Origin: Glandiceps talaboti
Taxonomy: Eukaryota; Hemichordata; Enteropneusta; Spengelidae
Assembly: GCF_964340395.1 (NCBI RefSeq)
Contig: NC_135566.1
Location: 12,592,001-12,656,000, forward strand
Reading direction: 5' to 3'
DNA: 64,000 nucleotides
Positions 35,535 through 47,436 of this stretch are shown piece by piece. A model generated the notes under the pieces. The model had not been told where the DNA came from, did no database searches, and saw only the letters and a program-made list of their open reading frames with translations. How positions within the stretch are numbered: position 1 is the stretch's first letter; each line of letters opens with the position of its first letter. A program made the position numbers and the translations under genes.

Positions 35535-36422
35535 CTGGAAGAGGAAAAGTGAAAGATCTGAAGATTTGCTTTGAACTACATGTACATGCAAGTCCAGAAT
35601 GACTACTATGATTATTTGTATCAATACTGTCAAAGAGAATTTTTGGAAAATTGTCAGAATAATCCATTTTACAAAATTTTGTGTAACATTTTTGAACAAA
35701 AATATAACGGTCTTTCAAGCATTGACTGATAGCAACAGTTATAGATGGGAACTTGTTTACCTATGCATAATGTACTGTATATTAAAAAGGTTTTATCAAA
35801 GAACTCCATTAGCAATGCCTCACATGTTACTTTGTACTGATAAGTGACCATAATATCAGCATGAGTCTGCAATGTTTCTGTCATTTACTATATAATCACT
35901 GTTATTGTTGGCAGAAAACCATGTGTGACTCACTGTCAGACTATCACAGTAGCAATTTTACATGCATGACTCCTGAATTCGGCCTCAGACACATTTTGGA
36001 AAAAAAAAAATTTTAGTACAAAAATAAATTGGCGTTTAATGAAAATTATGATGTCAATTTATAGTTAAGGGTTATCATTATAATTTCAATCCAAAATAAA
36101 ATGTAAATGTGCAAAAATTTATAAAAAGAGGAGAAATTTTGTTCAAGATGTTTTTCATGTAAGTCTATTCTCTACATGTTTTGTAGAGAATAGGTTGATG
36201 AGCTTGTCTGCAATTCCAATTGACACCTGGTAACTTTGACAAGCTCGCAATGTCATGCACAGACAAACAGACAGGTTTGAAATTTGCATATTATCTCAAA
36301 TTATGATTAATAAAATAACATTATGATTATAAACAAGCTTAATTTAATAATTTCTTGTATGTGAAAAGCTCTGTAAATTTTTAATGTGATTGCTACACAT
36401 TCTTTGCCTGGTAATAACTGAC

Positions 36423-36496
36423 CTCAATTGAGATGTTTTCTCCTTGAAGTTCCTGTGCCACCGTTCTATTTCCTGTTTTTGTAGCGTGCCGTAATG
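36423..36496 (-). CDS. Candidate upstream exon of the same minus-strand gene
   Basis: 74 bp between TTTCTGCTTCAG and GAG|GTCAGT. It starts with the last two bases of a codon and reads LRHATKTGNRTVAQELQGEN, then ISIE, ending in phase 0. The TKTGNRTVA segment recalls the TGNKTS start of GLT1D1 or a loop of an ankyrin-type helix pair, but the rest gives no support for either. Exons further upstream were not found. Confidence 0.45.
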
Positions 36497-36638
36497 CTGA
36501 AGCAGAAATTGGTCATTTGTTAAACCTTTAGGTCAATATGTTTTGTAACAAATTGTTTTGAATTGCAGAAAGTCTCTTTTTGTTTATCGTTTTTGTACCA
36601 TTGGAACTTTGTTCACATTCTATTCATATTGTATCCAG

Positions 36639-36650
36639 GCACTTCAAGCT
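36639..36650 (+). other. Possible 12-bp micro-exon (very weak)
   Basis: GCACTTCAAGCT lies between TATTGTATCCAG and GTAAGTATT. Both sites are good, but the segment is too short to judge. Confidence 0.15.
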
Positions 36651-36752
36651 GTAAGTATTATGCTATTACAATTTAAATATTTCACAATATACAATCGTTA
36701 AACATGTTCATCAGGTCGGTAAAAAGCATAGCAATAGTACGTTCTTGTACCC

Positions 36753-36801
36753 TTGGTTATGGTACTATTATTATATATATATATACATGTACCATAACCA
36801 A
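36753..36801. repeat. Perfect-arm palindrome around a TA tract
   Basis: TTGGTTATGGTAC ... GTACCATAACCAA with an AT-rich loop (TATTATTATATATATATATACAT). Confidence 0.75.
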
Positions 36802-37804
36802 TGATTACTATGATTGCCTGCATCATTAATATGTACACGCTATTGGTATTTTCACTGCTGCTCTGCAACACCGAAAACATCGTTGCATATCTCTATGCAA
36901 ATAACCGTGTTCTTCATGTACATGTACACAAAATTGTGCAATTGTATTTTTTCACTAAAATTTGCTGTTTTTTTATTTATAATTAATAATAACATAACCC
37001 CACAATATGTGAATGGCAGTATAATAGTAGTCAGGGTATTTGCACTTGTGCCTGCAGCATTATCTACTGTAGACCAAAGAGAACACTGCAAGCACTCATA
37101 CAAGTTCTAATACCCGGGGTATTTTACCTTGATTCTCACACATCAAGGTATTCTACATGATTTCAATGTAGCACCAATGCATTTTACAATTTAAATTTAA
37201 ATTTAATTTTAATTTTTGCATTTTTACAATTTTGCAATTGTAATTTCTAAGTGAGAGTCTTGATATTGTTCACATATGCCTGAAAATATATTTTCAAATT
37301 CACTGAAATTATAATTACCAGCATGAAGCTATCACAGGTGCTAATTTACTTAGAGATTCTATCTGTCATTTTTCTCTGAAAATGATAGTTAAATGTCTCG
37401 TGGCACTAACCAAACAACCCTTGTGTTCACATCTTTTGAAAAGAGAATTAATACCAAACTGTAGTACAATGGCAGAGGTGGAGTGTATGTGACTTGAGCA
37501 TTGAAATTAAAATATAGACACATGTAAATTCCAAACTTAGGTGTGTTGATTCCAAAATGTGGTTATTTATTTATCCCATACATGTAGCAGGACAAGACTT
37601 AATAATAGCCTGGAGTCGATGTTAATCAAGATTTTGAATTTGTTATTTCCCTATCACACAGGGAAATCAAAATTCAAAATCACCATTCTCCTGGATTCTA
37701 GGCAAGGAAAGACTGCTCAGTGTGCTATGTTATGTTATTTAGATTTGTGGTATAATTTTCCTAGATGAGCCATGACTTTATAATAGGATGTTTTACTGCT
37801 ATGA

Positions 37805-37905
37805 TGGCCTGGTGTGTGTTTATTCCAGAAATATACATGTAGTCACTGCAGTGCTTTGGCCTGGTGTGTGTTTATTCCAGAAATATACATGTAGTCACTG
37901 CAGTG
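37805..37905. repeat. Direct duplication, two copies of 53 bp
   Basis: GGCCTGGTGTGTGTTTATTC, then CAGAAATATACATGTAGTCA, CTGCAGTGCT occurs at 37805 and 37858, almost identical, abutting the fold-back element at 37901. Confidence 0.9.
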
Positions 37906-38072
37906 CTGTTGCTAAGGTCGGGGATTCCTGGTAACAGGAAAGGAGAAAGGGGTAAAAATGGCAGTTTCCCCATAGAGTCTATGGTAATTTTGTTTGGGAA
38001 CCCAGGTAAAGATGACATGGGAACCCTGGTAGATTTTTACCTACTTTGTAACCGCCTTTAGCAAAAACACTG
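37901..38072. mobile_element. Small TIR element, CAGTG-TTGCTAAAGG family
   Basis: The left end, CAGTGCTGTTGCTAAGGTCG, and the reverse complement of the right end, CAGTGTTTTTGCTAAAGGCG, pair. Inner arms (GGGAACCCAGGTAAAGATGA and GGGAACCCTGGTAGATTTTTAC) repeat directly. No coding capacity. A partial relative lies at 32885. Confidence 0.6.
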
Positions 38073-38894
38073 TGCTGATATCCCATATCAGGAATAGACT
38101 ATGTTATGCATGTCAGTGATAGATGGTATTTACGTAGATGAACAGTAACTTCTCGATAGGGATACTTTGCTACTACAAGTATCTCCAGGGGTGTGAATTC
38201 ATGGTCAGTCATTAACCTTCCATCTCATAATTAGGATAATAGCCAAGTCTCTTGAAACCACTTAAGACTCACATGGTGTCTTGGGTCTCCTTCCATCTAT
38301 AGGGTAATCTATTGAGGTGTGAAAGGTCTCCTAAAGTAATCTTGAACTTTAAGTTTAATACCTGTTGTCACACAAAGCTAAATATATGTACTATTATACA
38401 TGTAAACAAAAACAACCTGAACCTGCCATTTGAGGTATAAAGGAGCCTGGAAAGAGAATGGCTATATATATATGAAAATTTTAATATTAGTGGTTATTGT
38501 ACCACATAGTTTTGCCCCTTTTTAATGAAAAAAGTATTAAAATAAAAAGATTTCTTACAAAATAATATACTTGAAGATTTTAGTGTTTCTGTTTAAAACA
38601 CAATTCAGAAAAAACCACAATATTTAGACAGTCATAGTGTTATCGTTGTTCGTAGACCATCATGCAATTCTGCAAACGTGAAAAGTGACCATAGGTTGCA
38701 TAGCACCAAAGGCACTATATGTACATTTTGTAAAGGGAGCTGTGCACTAGAGGTACCTTTACTGTCATTCTCGGCTTTTGTTTGACAAGTACAGGTACAG
38801 ATCTAATGATTTTCTACAAAACTAGCCTGATTCTAGATGAGTCAGAAAGTCATTCTTATTCTGTGTTGTATGGAGTATCATGTACAATGTACTG

Positions 38895-39240
38895 TATCTG
38901 TTTAGATAGAATATGGTGTATCTGTTTACAATCATCACTCATGCGTATTGTAGTAGTTAAATCGGAGATGTACACATTTTAAATACTCGGTAGTTGTTTA
39001 TATCCATAACTGTCCACAACAAGATAATGTATAGATATGGTGTATCAGTTTAACATTATCACTTAACAGTTAAATCAGAGATGTACACATTTTAAATAGT
39101 TGTTTATATCCGTAACTGTCCACAACAAGATGATGTATAGATATGGTGTATCTGTTTATCATTATCACTTAACAGTTAAATCAGAGCTGTATACATTTAG
39201 TTGTTAACAGACATGTACTGTCCACAGCAAGATTATGTAT
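38895..39240. repeat. Degenerate tandem repeat of about 110 bp, three copies
   Basis: Words AATATGGTGTATCTGTTTA, then CAGTTAAATCAGAGATGTAC, ACATTTTAAATA and AACTGTCCACAACAAGAT recur in the same order at about 38910, 39035 and 39140. Confidence 0.85.
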
Positions 39241-39671
39241 TCTGAGGTTATGGCCTTTGTGATTTTATACATGTACAAAATGTATGGATCAGTGAACATG
39301 TATAGTTACACGTAGCCCTGTAACCACTGAGGAATATTTCAATTGAATTGAAATTTGTTCCCCTGTCCCTACATATGCTAAATAGGTTTTGAACTGATTT
39401 AGTTGAATCTGTTTGAAACTACCTCAGGGGATGGTTTCAAACCGATTCAAAGTAAATCAGCTCAAAATCAGTTTATCGATTGAAAGGATTCGCTTAGTGT
39501 CCTCATGGGGGGAACAGAAACTGGTTTTGAACCAATAATAATAATAACTGAATCAATTCAGTTGGTTTTGAATTGATTCACTGAGGTTGGAACAGGACTA
39601 TTAATATGTTATCACCAATGTTAGTGTGGATGCCAATGTGGTCTCTAACTAAATCATAACGATACCGTATA

Positions 39672-39690
39672 GGAACTAGACTACATCAAT
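39672..39690. mobile_element. Isolated end of the TAGTCTAGTTCCTG family
   Basis: TATAGGAACTAGACTA at about 39668-39685 is the reverse complement of the family end. No partner was located. Confidence 0.35.
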
Positions 39691-40047
39691 GTGTACATAT
39701 GATAACATTTATGGTGTATACACAGTATATTGTATATAAATACAAATTATTAAAAGTGATGCACTGAGATAAGTTGCTTTGTTCAAATCTGAGAAAGTAC
39801 TTTCAACAGTTTCACATAAAGTACATACTAGTATTTACTGAAAACTTACAACAATTACATGGGTATTTTATATGTACCCTGTAATGCTTTGTTTATAATC
39901 ATAATTACACCATGCATGAGCCAAGTTGAACAAAAAAATGGAATATATATGCTGGTCGTTCTACATCACAAAAACACATGTCTATGTCATCACAACGCTG
40001 GCTATGTCATTGATTCCTTCAATATTGCCATTACTTTCCCTGATTTT

Positions 40048-40086
40048 TAGCACAACTGAACAACAGTAGTGCTAAAGGCATTGAAA
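40048..40086. mobile_element. Isolated terminal repeat of the TTAGCACAAC family
   Basis: TTAGCACAACTGAACAACAG, then TAGTGCTAAAGGCATTG matches both ends of the 820-bp element at 23421-24237 with the interior missing, so it looks like a deletion derivative or a fold-back remnant. Confidence 0.5.
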
Positions 40087-40112
40087 AGTGTCTGTCTGTC
40101 TGTCTGTGAAAT

Positions 40113-40320
40113 ATGAGTCGAAACGTTCAAAATTGCCAGTACTTTCCCCGATTTTTCTTTGATATTACTGGCACTGGTATTATTTAATTATGTTATACTC
40201 CAGTGCTTCTTTCAGCTGGAAAATACTCGTGACCTAAGGGTTGTCGGTACTCATCTAGCGACTCATAGTGACAAGGCCCCTTAGGTCACTCGTATTTTCC
40301 TTAGCTCAACGAAGAATGAT
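40113..40320 (-). mobile_element. Nested-hairpin MITE (GTGACCTAAGGG family), copy A
   Basis: The core hairpin is at 40218-40300: GGAAAATACTCGTGACCTAA and its complement, closing on CGTATTTTCC. The flank at 40117-40215 (ACTTTCCCCGATTTTTCTTT, GATATTACTGGC) is the reverse complement of the right flank of copy B, so this copy sits in the opposite orientation. Confidence 0.8.
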
Positions 40321-41076
40321 ATTTGGCAGTAACATCTAAGTGTTGACTAGGGTACGACCGGTAGTTACACCACTGTGGTAATGAAATTTTATGAGAAAAT
40401 CAAATGATCTTGTATTTCCATGTTGTATTATAACACATTTTATTGCTCACAGTAAAAGTTAAACTCTGTGAATAGCGTAACATGTAATTAAATAGAGTGG
40501 TAAGCTGTAGTCTGTAAACAATACTGTCCTGTTCTACACTAGAGAAAATGAAATATCATTGTGGGTCCCAGGGTTAAAGAGATATGATCTAAAATATTCT
40601 AACCTCATACTCATCAGATTGATAGAAAATATTGTAATGGCTCAAAACTCTAGAAAATTTTATTTCTGTCATGAAATGTAATGATTTATAGTTTACTATT
40701 ATGAATTATGTATTATGTATGATATTATATTTCTGTCTCTTAAAGTGGTCATATGGATGAGGATTGGGGTATTTATTTTGGAGTTTAAATTTATACCATG
40801 ACAAAGTCCAAGGTTTGGGGAGTAATAAAATGGTGAATTTTCATCAAACCCATCACAAATAATAATGAAATCAGTGAAGCTTTCAACCAAATACTTATAG
40901 GAGATACAAATTGTTCTCCAACTGTAGTAATAAAATAATTTTTTGGACTTTAAAGGGTGAATTAATAATGAAGGCCAAATATAATATCATGTACTACAAC
41001 TTGATGTTGAAAAAGACTAGTAGCATGTATACCTGCAGAGGGCGCTATGACAAATTTATCGTTGCAATAAGAACAT

Positions 41077-41100
41077 GCACACACACACACACACACACAA
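41077..41100. repeat. (AC)n microsatellite
   Basis: Twelve AC units. Confidence 0.95.
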
Positions 41101-41159
41101 TCTCATTCCAAGGAACAGAATTAATGCTTCATGAAAAGCTATTAGCTGTTTGACGTTTA

Positions 41160-42330
41160 ATCTAATGTCACTTTTGATTTCAAATTTTGACATTTGTTGA
41201 CTTTGGCAGGCACATAATGTACAGGCAATTTGGATGTGGAGTAGATGTTTTATTTCAATAGTCGTACACTGCTCTCATTTCTATTCATGATTAAACTGTC
41301 AAATCATGTTAGAGTTTGATGTTGTTTTACTTTGATTTGAATGGAAATGGATATTGAAATACTGATCATGTTACATGTAAATCAGTCATTTTCATATTTG
41401 ATTCAGCAGTTCTATGTAATCCAACTGTACTACCCTTGTTTGTGTATAGAGATAAATGGCACAGATTTGAAATTAGATATTGTGTTGGTCAAAATTTTAA
41501 AAGGTTATGTAGTATAGCTTACATATTATTGTGGACAGTAGCTTAGAATCTATCCAGTCATGTGTGGGATTTTTGTTCTCAACATTCCCTACAACACCTG
41601 GCGTTTTGCTGTAATGGGCACACTTAAACCTAAAATTGTATTACATGTACTGTATCCCACAGCGTGTCCAAACCCACTTAAAATACGTCTGTGTCCATCA
41701 TGAGATCTATTCCTTTTGTGTTTACATCGTACGCATCACGAAATCTCAGCCTTGTGTTTACATCGTATAGCTTGACCCTTCCAAGTTGATTCTAATCATG
41801 TGGTGATGCTGTTGATGTAAATTTCACAGTGGGAAATGATATGAAGTTGTTATTTACCTAGGTTCCTTACCAAAATAATGGTTCAAAGTACAAAATCTAT
41901 GTAAATTTTATCAAATTTCCTTTCTCTTTTACCACATTCTCAAACCTTAGCAAAATCATGATGTACATGTAAGTGCAAAAGATATTAAGCAATCATAAAC
42001 TTCATCAGTTTTGTAGACATTTGTCGTCAAATAATTCTTTGTAGCCATCATAGTCTTAGCTGTTACTATACTCAATTAACAGAAATGTGTCTTGTAAGAA
42101 AGTCTGTTTGAGTTGACAACAAGGACAGAAACTGGCCAATGTATTGTACCAGTTTGTGAATGGAAAGTCTGATAAATTCACAGAATTGTTTCTTGTGAAT
42201 ATGCTTGTGTGCATTTAAAAACTATTACTGCTGGAGTTTAAGAGTAATGAGATATTGACAGTAAGAAAGACTGAGGAGAAAAAGAACAGAAACCTGTCAA
42301 TGTATTGTACCTGAGTTTGTGAATGGAAAG
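41160..42330. other. No gene seen
   Basis: AT-rich. A duplicated phrase, GTTTGTGAATGGAAAGTCTG with flanking CCAATGTATTGTACC, lies at 42139-42172 and 42296-42333, suggesting an imperfect 160-bp duplication that runs into the LINE remnant. Confidence 0.5.
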
Positions 42331-42334
42331 TCTG

Positions 42335-42799
42335 ATACTATTAAAACAAATGCTTATTGTGAATATATGATAATACATCTGCATACTACCATAGTACCAT
42401 GGCCACCGGCCTAACGTACAGAAATCAATATATACAAAAAACTGCGAATGTAGAGGTTTGTTGTGACAAACAGCAATGGCACATACAATCCACATAATAA
42501 TATTAATTAAAGCCAAAATTAGTCTAATCATACTTTGGCGTAAACGGAAAGCAAAAAATACAAACTTTACTAAATTATTTGAAAAATTGTGGGATATACA
42601 ATTCTTTACATTGTTGATATACATGTACAGGGTATATTAAACAAAAATGAAATTCATCTTCAATTAAATTACCAATATTACAAAAAATACATAATCTTCT
42701 ATCTCTAGATACACCGTCTTTCCTTCCTTTTTTTGTTGCTAAATTATGAGCAGAAGCTTGAAATCTGCAGAGATTGTTGTGAATACAATGTACATACAC
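42335..42799 (-). pseudogene. LINE C-terminal remnant, second locus
   Basis: The minus strand reads RFQASAHNLATKKGRKDGVS, then RDRRLCIFCNIGNLIEDEFHF-C, and after a frame change NFSNNLVKFVFFAFRLRQ, followed by 3' sequence. The pattern 'S-x-H-x-L-x-x-x-x-GR ... CxxC ... EDEFHF' is the same C-terminal module as at 16.4-16.8 kb, although the two copies are diverged. No RT domain is nearby, so it is heavily 5'-truncated. Confidence 0.75.
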
Positions 42800-42894
42800 T
42801 TATTGTGCATTTCACATAACTAACAGGTGTATATCTGGAAATAGATTACTTCTGGCTATAAATAGAAACCAGAAATTGACAGGATATGAAATGA

Positions 42895-43290
42895 ACTAAT
42901 TTTAGCAAACTATGACGTACACATGTGCATTTGTCAATGGGAATCAGTGCTAACTGCTACATGTATATATGTATTCACTGTATATATACACTATTGTTCA
43001 ACACAGGTGTATTAGATAAACTGTTATGAAATGTATGAATTTATTAATTTTGGCAAACTAAATAAATGCGATATCAATGCGAACTGCTATATAAATTCAC
43101 TGTATATATATACACCGAACTATTGTTCAACTGGTTGTAGCAGACATGCAGTCAAATGTATGAATTTATAAAATTTTGGCAAACTGATGTAAATGAGATT
43201 CAGTGCTAACTGCTACATGTATTCACTGTTTATATATGGAACTATTGTATAAAAGGTTGTAGCAGACATTCAAACATGAAATGTATAAAT
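42895..43290. repeat. Degenerate tandem repeat of about 125 bp, three copies
   Basis: Shared words in order: AATTTTRGCAAACTA, then TCAGTGCTAACTGCTACATG, TATTCACTGTATATATACA and CTATTGTTCAAC. Copies start at about 42899, 43035 and 43160. Confidence 0.85.
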
Positions 43291-43775
43291 ATATGCATTA
43301 CAGTAATAAATATAGACTGTGCCACTTTAAAGTGAACGCCACTCCAGCAAATTTAGACATTTTCATAAACTAATGGTTTCTGGAGAGTCATTTCATGATT
43401 TTACATCACCTACAATTATTTTCGATTTCAGAGAAACATCAAGTTGATCTTGTGCATGTATACCGGTAGGGTATCTTTGCTATGGGCTATTGCATCATGG
43501 GAGATAGCAGAAATACATTATTCAGTGGTTGAACACTGAATATTCATGAGTACAAAATGCTATACACTTCAGTGTGAAACAGCTATTATCTGATTGGTTC
43601 ATAAGAAATGACTAATAATTTGGGAGGACAAAAACGATTTCATTCCAAACTTGTCAGTGAGAGAATGTGATGGACTGCTCTCAACATCATACACATTGCA
43701 CTCATTCATTTCCGTTTCCATGGTGATATTGGTATTTAAGGGTGTGTTTTTTTTCCCTCTCATTTCTCACTTCAG

Positions 43776-43923
43776 GTTATATGCAATGATCCAGCAGTAT
43801 TGGCTAGCATTGCCACGGTAACGTGTGTGGCAAATCCAGCTTGCTCAGTATCATCACAGCCTTCATTTCAATTTTGTACTTCATCTCAGGGTGGAAGGGT
43901 GAAACCAACGAACATGGGGACAG
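43776..43923 (+). CDS. Candidate internal exon of an unknown plus-strand gene
   Basis: 148 bp between TTTCTCACTTCAG and ACAG|GTGAGTTC, both near consensus. One frame is open throughout: VICNDPAVLASIATVTCVAN, then PACSVSSQPSFQFCTSSQGG and RVKPTNMGT. It is Ser/Cys-rich and ends in phase 1, fitting the exon at 45404-45443 (Asp at the junction). The local sequence has more GC and CpG than its flanks. Family unknown. In another phase the frame would stop after YAMIQQYWLALPR. Confidence 0.5.
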
Positions 43924-44515
43924 GTGAGTTCTTTTTTCATTCATTTGTTATGTTGTGATAATGAGACAATGAGGGTGCTGGAAATGGGAGACCAATGCAG
44001 TGCAATATGCTGTAAACCTGGAAAGTTTTACTACTAGAAAAGTTTTGCGATTTTACAATCTTCAGCTAGTTCTCAAAAACTAATTTTTACTATTTACCAG
44101 ATTGGTACATTATGGCTACATGTATGTGCAAGAAGGCATTTTATTCACTACTAATTTTTTGCGATTGTGTTTCTAGAAAAATAAGCGAAAGTAAGTCTTG
44201 AGCGAAAATTTCCAAGTTTACAGTATAACTGTATTGTATGTACACATATTTATGAGGCATACTTATTTGTTGTATTACCACTGAGGGCGCTGTTTCACTT
44301 TCAATGTGTATTTTTCCCCGTCCCTATCTGCTCAACTGGAAGTGCGCCATCAGTGGTGAGCTGGGTAACCAAGACTACATGTATATTTACCATGAAGCAT
44401 TACCTACTTAAATGCATCCAATATCACATCTTTATAAAAGACACGAAACGTTTTTTGTGATATTTTTCCTGCACTATTATATAAACGGTATTTTACATTC
44501 AGTATTGTACAAAGA

Positions 44516-44518
<3 letters not shown>

Positions 44519-44554
<36 letters not shown>

Positions 44555-44582
44555 CACATATACATACAGGCACACACACACA
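44519..44582. repeat. (CA)n microsatellite
   Basis: CA repeats interrupted by TATATACACATATACATACAGG. Confidence 0.95.
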
Positions 44583-44589
44583 GCTGTTA

Positions 44590-45400
44590 TTTTTATCTTA
44601 TTTTATGATGTCAAGTCAAATACACTTGCATCATAAGTTATCCTGAAATTCTATCACCTACAGCCTCCATCAATACCTGTTATTCTAACCACATGTACAC
44701 AGCAACATTTTATGCAGTCAAAATATAATATTTGTAAAATATCATAAATTTCATTTTTCACGTGCTTGTATCATGATTCTATCCTTTTATATTCTCATTA
44801 TATTTCCATTACATGTGAATTATGACTATCATTGATTGTACTTTATTATTGCTATTAATCGGCAGCAGATACATCAATAATGTATGTCTGTGGCAGAAGT
44901 GTCAGCTCTTTCACTGCTTGGGTATGGAGAGCGCCCCCTAGAGGACAGTAATTCTGAGTGCATGCTATAGGGTTAAAATAGAACAATCAGGTTGACTTAT
45001 TCTCACGTGTATTATGGTAATGCATGTTAAACGCTCGGAGCGAAAGTCATGGTGTTGACTGGCATTTCACTCATGGGACATGACATTTTACAGTTACACA
45101 CACACACTCGCGATTTCAAATGCCAAATAAACTTTTGTAGAGAAATTGAAGGACTGTGAATGTGGTGAAATTCTATTTCCAGATATTAAACAAGAAATAG
45201 TCCATAAACCTGTGTAGTATTAAAAGGAACCAAGCACAAACACAGACTGCTATTTACTCACATCTCACAAAAGTTTACTAATTCGAGTCTATTTTTCTAT
45301 TTTTAAACAACATTAATTATGCAAATAATGTGGAACATTTATCCACTGTAAGACAAGATCAATGTATCCTCGTGGGTAGATTTACATTGTAATTGTATTA
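44590..45400. other. Intron-like, no separate feature
   Basis: AT-rich sequence between two candidate exons. It contains the word GAGCGCCCCCTAGAGGACAG (44929), a type of short GC-rich word that recurs in the window (for example CACTGCCCTCTAGTGACC at 54376). Confidence 0.4.
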
Positions 45401-45403
45401 CAG

Positions 45404-45443
45404 ATTTCCAATCATCAGTTGTTACCATGGTTACGCAAAGGAG
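45404..45443 (+). CDS. Candidate 40-bp exon following 43776-43923
   Basis: The acceptor is TTGTATTACAG and the donor GAG|GTACTT (moderate). In the phase required by the preceding exon it reads (D)FQSSVVTMVTQRR and ends with two bases of a codon. All frames are open over this length, so the support is the phase agreement only. Confidence 0.35.
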
Positions 45444-45950
45444 GTACTTCAGTAGTTGTTAAGTAGTCCTTTAGGGAGTTATTCATTACTCTAAATGATA
45501 GTAATTCTATGAAATACCTCAGGGCAGAGGTGTTTACATGTTTTTTATATGGGCTTTCAACTGATTCGAAATAAGCTGAATATAGTACAAGTACTTTAGT
45601 AATTTTAGTGGAAAAAATTTATCTTTTCCTCTATAAAGATATAGTGATTACCCAGTAGGTCTGAAACAGGGGGAGTCATTTTGTCAGCTTTTACATTGAC
45701 AGATTGTTTTTGAAATTCTTGTATGTTCAAAACTTTGAGCAGTTAAGTATATTGTGATTTCAATGAAAGTTAAAACCTGCCTAAATCAACCTTGAGTAGA
45801 ACCATACACTTTCAGTCTGAGCCCATCAGAGTGAGTGTGGCTGATCAGTTTTATTTGATATTCAATTGCAGATTTGACTAATTCTTCTTCCCTCAAAGAG
45901 ACTTGATGTAATATATGTGATAAGTTTAATAAAGACAATTAGATGTTATT

Positions 45951-46170
45951 CCCCAATATTTTTCTTTGTTCAGCCAAGGAAAATATGAGTGACCTAAGGG
46001 GCTTTGTCACTACACATCTAGTGACTCGTAGTGACAACCCTTAGGTCACAAGTATTTTCCGGCTGAATGAAGACAAAGGTTGGGGAATAATATATTTATA
46101 CCATCGTCAGTAAAAAATTAAAAAATCGGATAAATGGCAATTTTGAACATTTTGACTCATATTTCGAACA
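45951..46170 (+). mobile_element. Nested-hairpin MITE (GTGACCTAAGGG family), copy B, most complete
   Basis: The outer arms CCCCAATATTTTTCTTTGTT-CAGCC and GGCTGAATGAAGACAAAGGT-TGGGG enclose the inner arms GGAAAATATGAGTGACCTAA ... GGTCACAAGTATTTTCC. The centre (CACTACACATCTAGTGACTC, GTAGTG) is again self-complementary, so three nested stems stack from 45951 to 46085. A single-stranded flank continues to 46170 (TAAATGGCAATTTTGAACAT, TTTGACTCAT). Confidence 0.88.
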
Positions 46171-46179
46171 CACCAGAAC

Positions 46180-47430
46180 AAGAACAAACATGTAAAATTT
46201 GATGTCTAGTTACTCTTCTCACCTTTGTAATTTACACTAAATGATATAGATTATAAAAACAATAGAAATATCACTATTTAGGTCATTTGGCAAATGAAAT
46301 ATGTTAATAAATTAAAGACAGCATTTATTGACTGAAAAATCTTGTCTTGGCCCTACAGACAATATTGTGAACAAATCAATAAAAACTAATCCTACCCTGT
46401 GATTTGCTGAAGACCTGTATTACATGTAAACACATACAAAATCTGTGTTGTTATGGGCTTGCCAAACTTTCTCAATGTCTAAATATCTGTCAGCAAGCTA
46501 AAGTTTTTTTTTTTTTTTTTTAAGAGCTAAATTGTCCCTTGTATTCTGTAGAAGTGTAAATCAGGGATGTTTTTCACATTGTTCAGACATCCAGAAAAGC
46601 AGAAGTGCTCTATGATTAACTGAGTAACCTATACCATGTATACCCCCAAGGTACACACAGACAGGAAGTAGAGCGCCATCATGGCAATTTTTGGAAAGGC
46701 CTATTGGAATGTCATAGAAGACATGCATTGACATTAGCATTATACTAGAATAGTTTTTAAGGTTTCATGTAAGTTTTTTCAGTGAGTAAAAGGTTTGTAA
46801 ACTCAGCTTGTGCCACTTTAATTAAGTTATTTATCCAACGTTGAACTTGTAATGTTGCCCCTAGCTAATTGTAATTATGTCTCATACTTTATGATGGCAC
46901 ACATTCAGCAATAAACTCCACACCACATCCATCATACAGTACTAGTAGGTGAAATAGCGCCCTCAACGACAGTATCCAGCAATCTGACTATATACATATC
47001 AGGTAGTCATTAGGGGAAATGATTTCATCACCTTGTGATATCTATTCTATTTCATACCCAATCATCTACTAATTACTATCGGCTGTCTCAGACATTATCA
47101 TCTGTTGATGAATTGATGGAAACTAATTACAGTATGATTGTGCATGTCTGACATGTTTTATTAAAGTCATCATGAAATAGACATGAAATACATTAATATG
47201 TAAATTTCAATTTATCTGTTTTCTACAGCCGAGACAGGGTAGCTTTAGCATGTAATTAGTTGCTTAACAATATTACATAAAAATGATGTTCTTGAATTGC
47301 GTAATTTTGAAGTTTTGTTTGAATTTGAAATAATGATGTGTCTGTCATCAACTGCGTTTCATCAAAATGTCACGAATCATACCAAATACGGTATGGATGT
47401 TTTCATTAAGAGTATCTACACATAGCCATC
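46180..47430. other. No gene seen
   Basis: AT-rich, with a T-tract at 46504-46521. No fold-back unit or exon was identified. Confidence 0.5.
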
Positions 47431-47436
47431 CCCATT

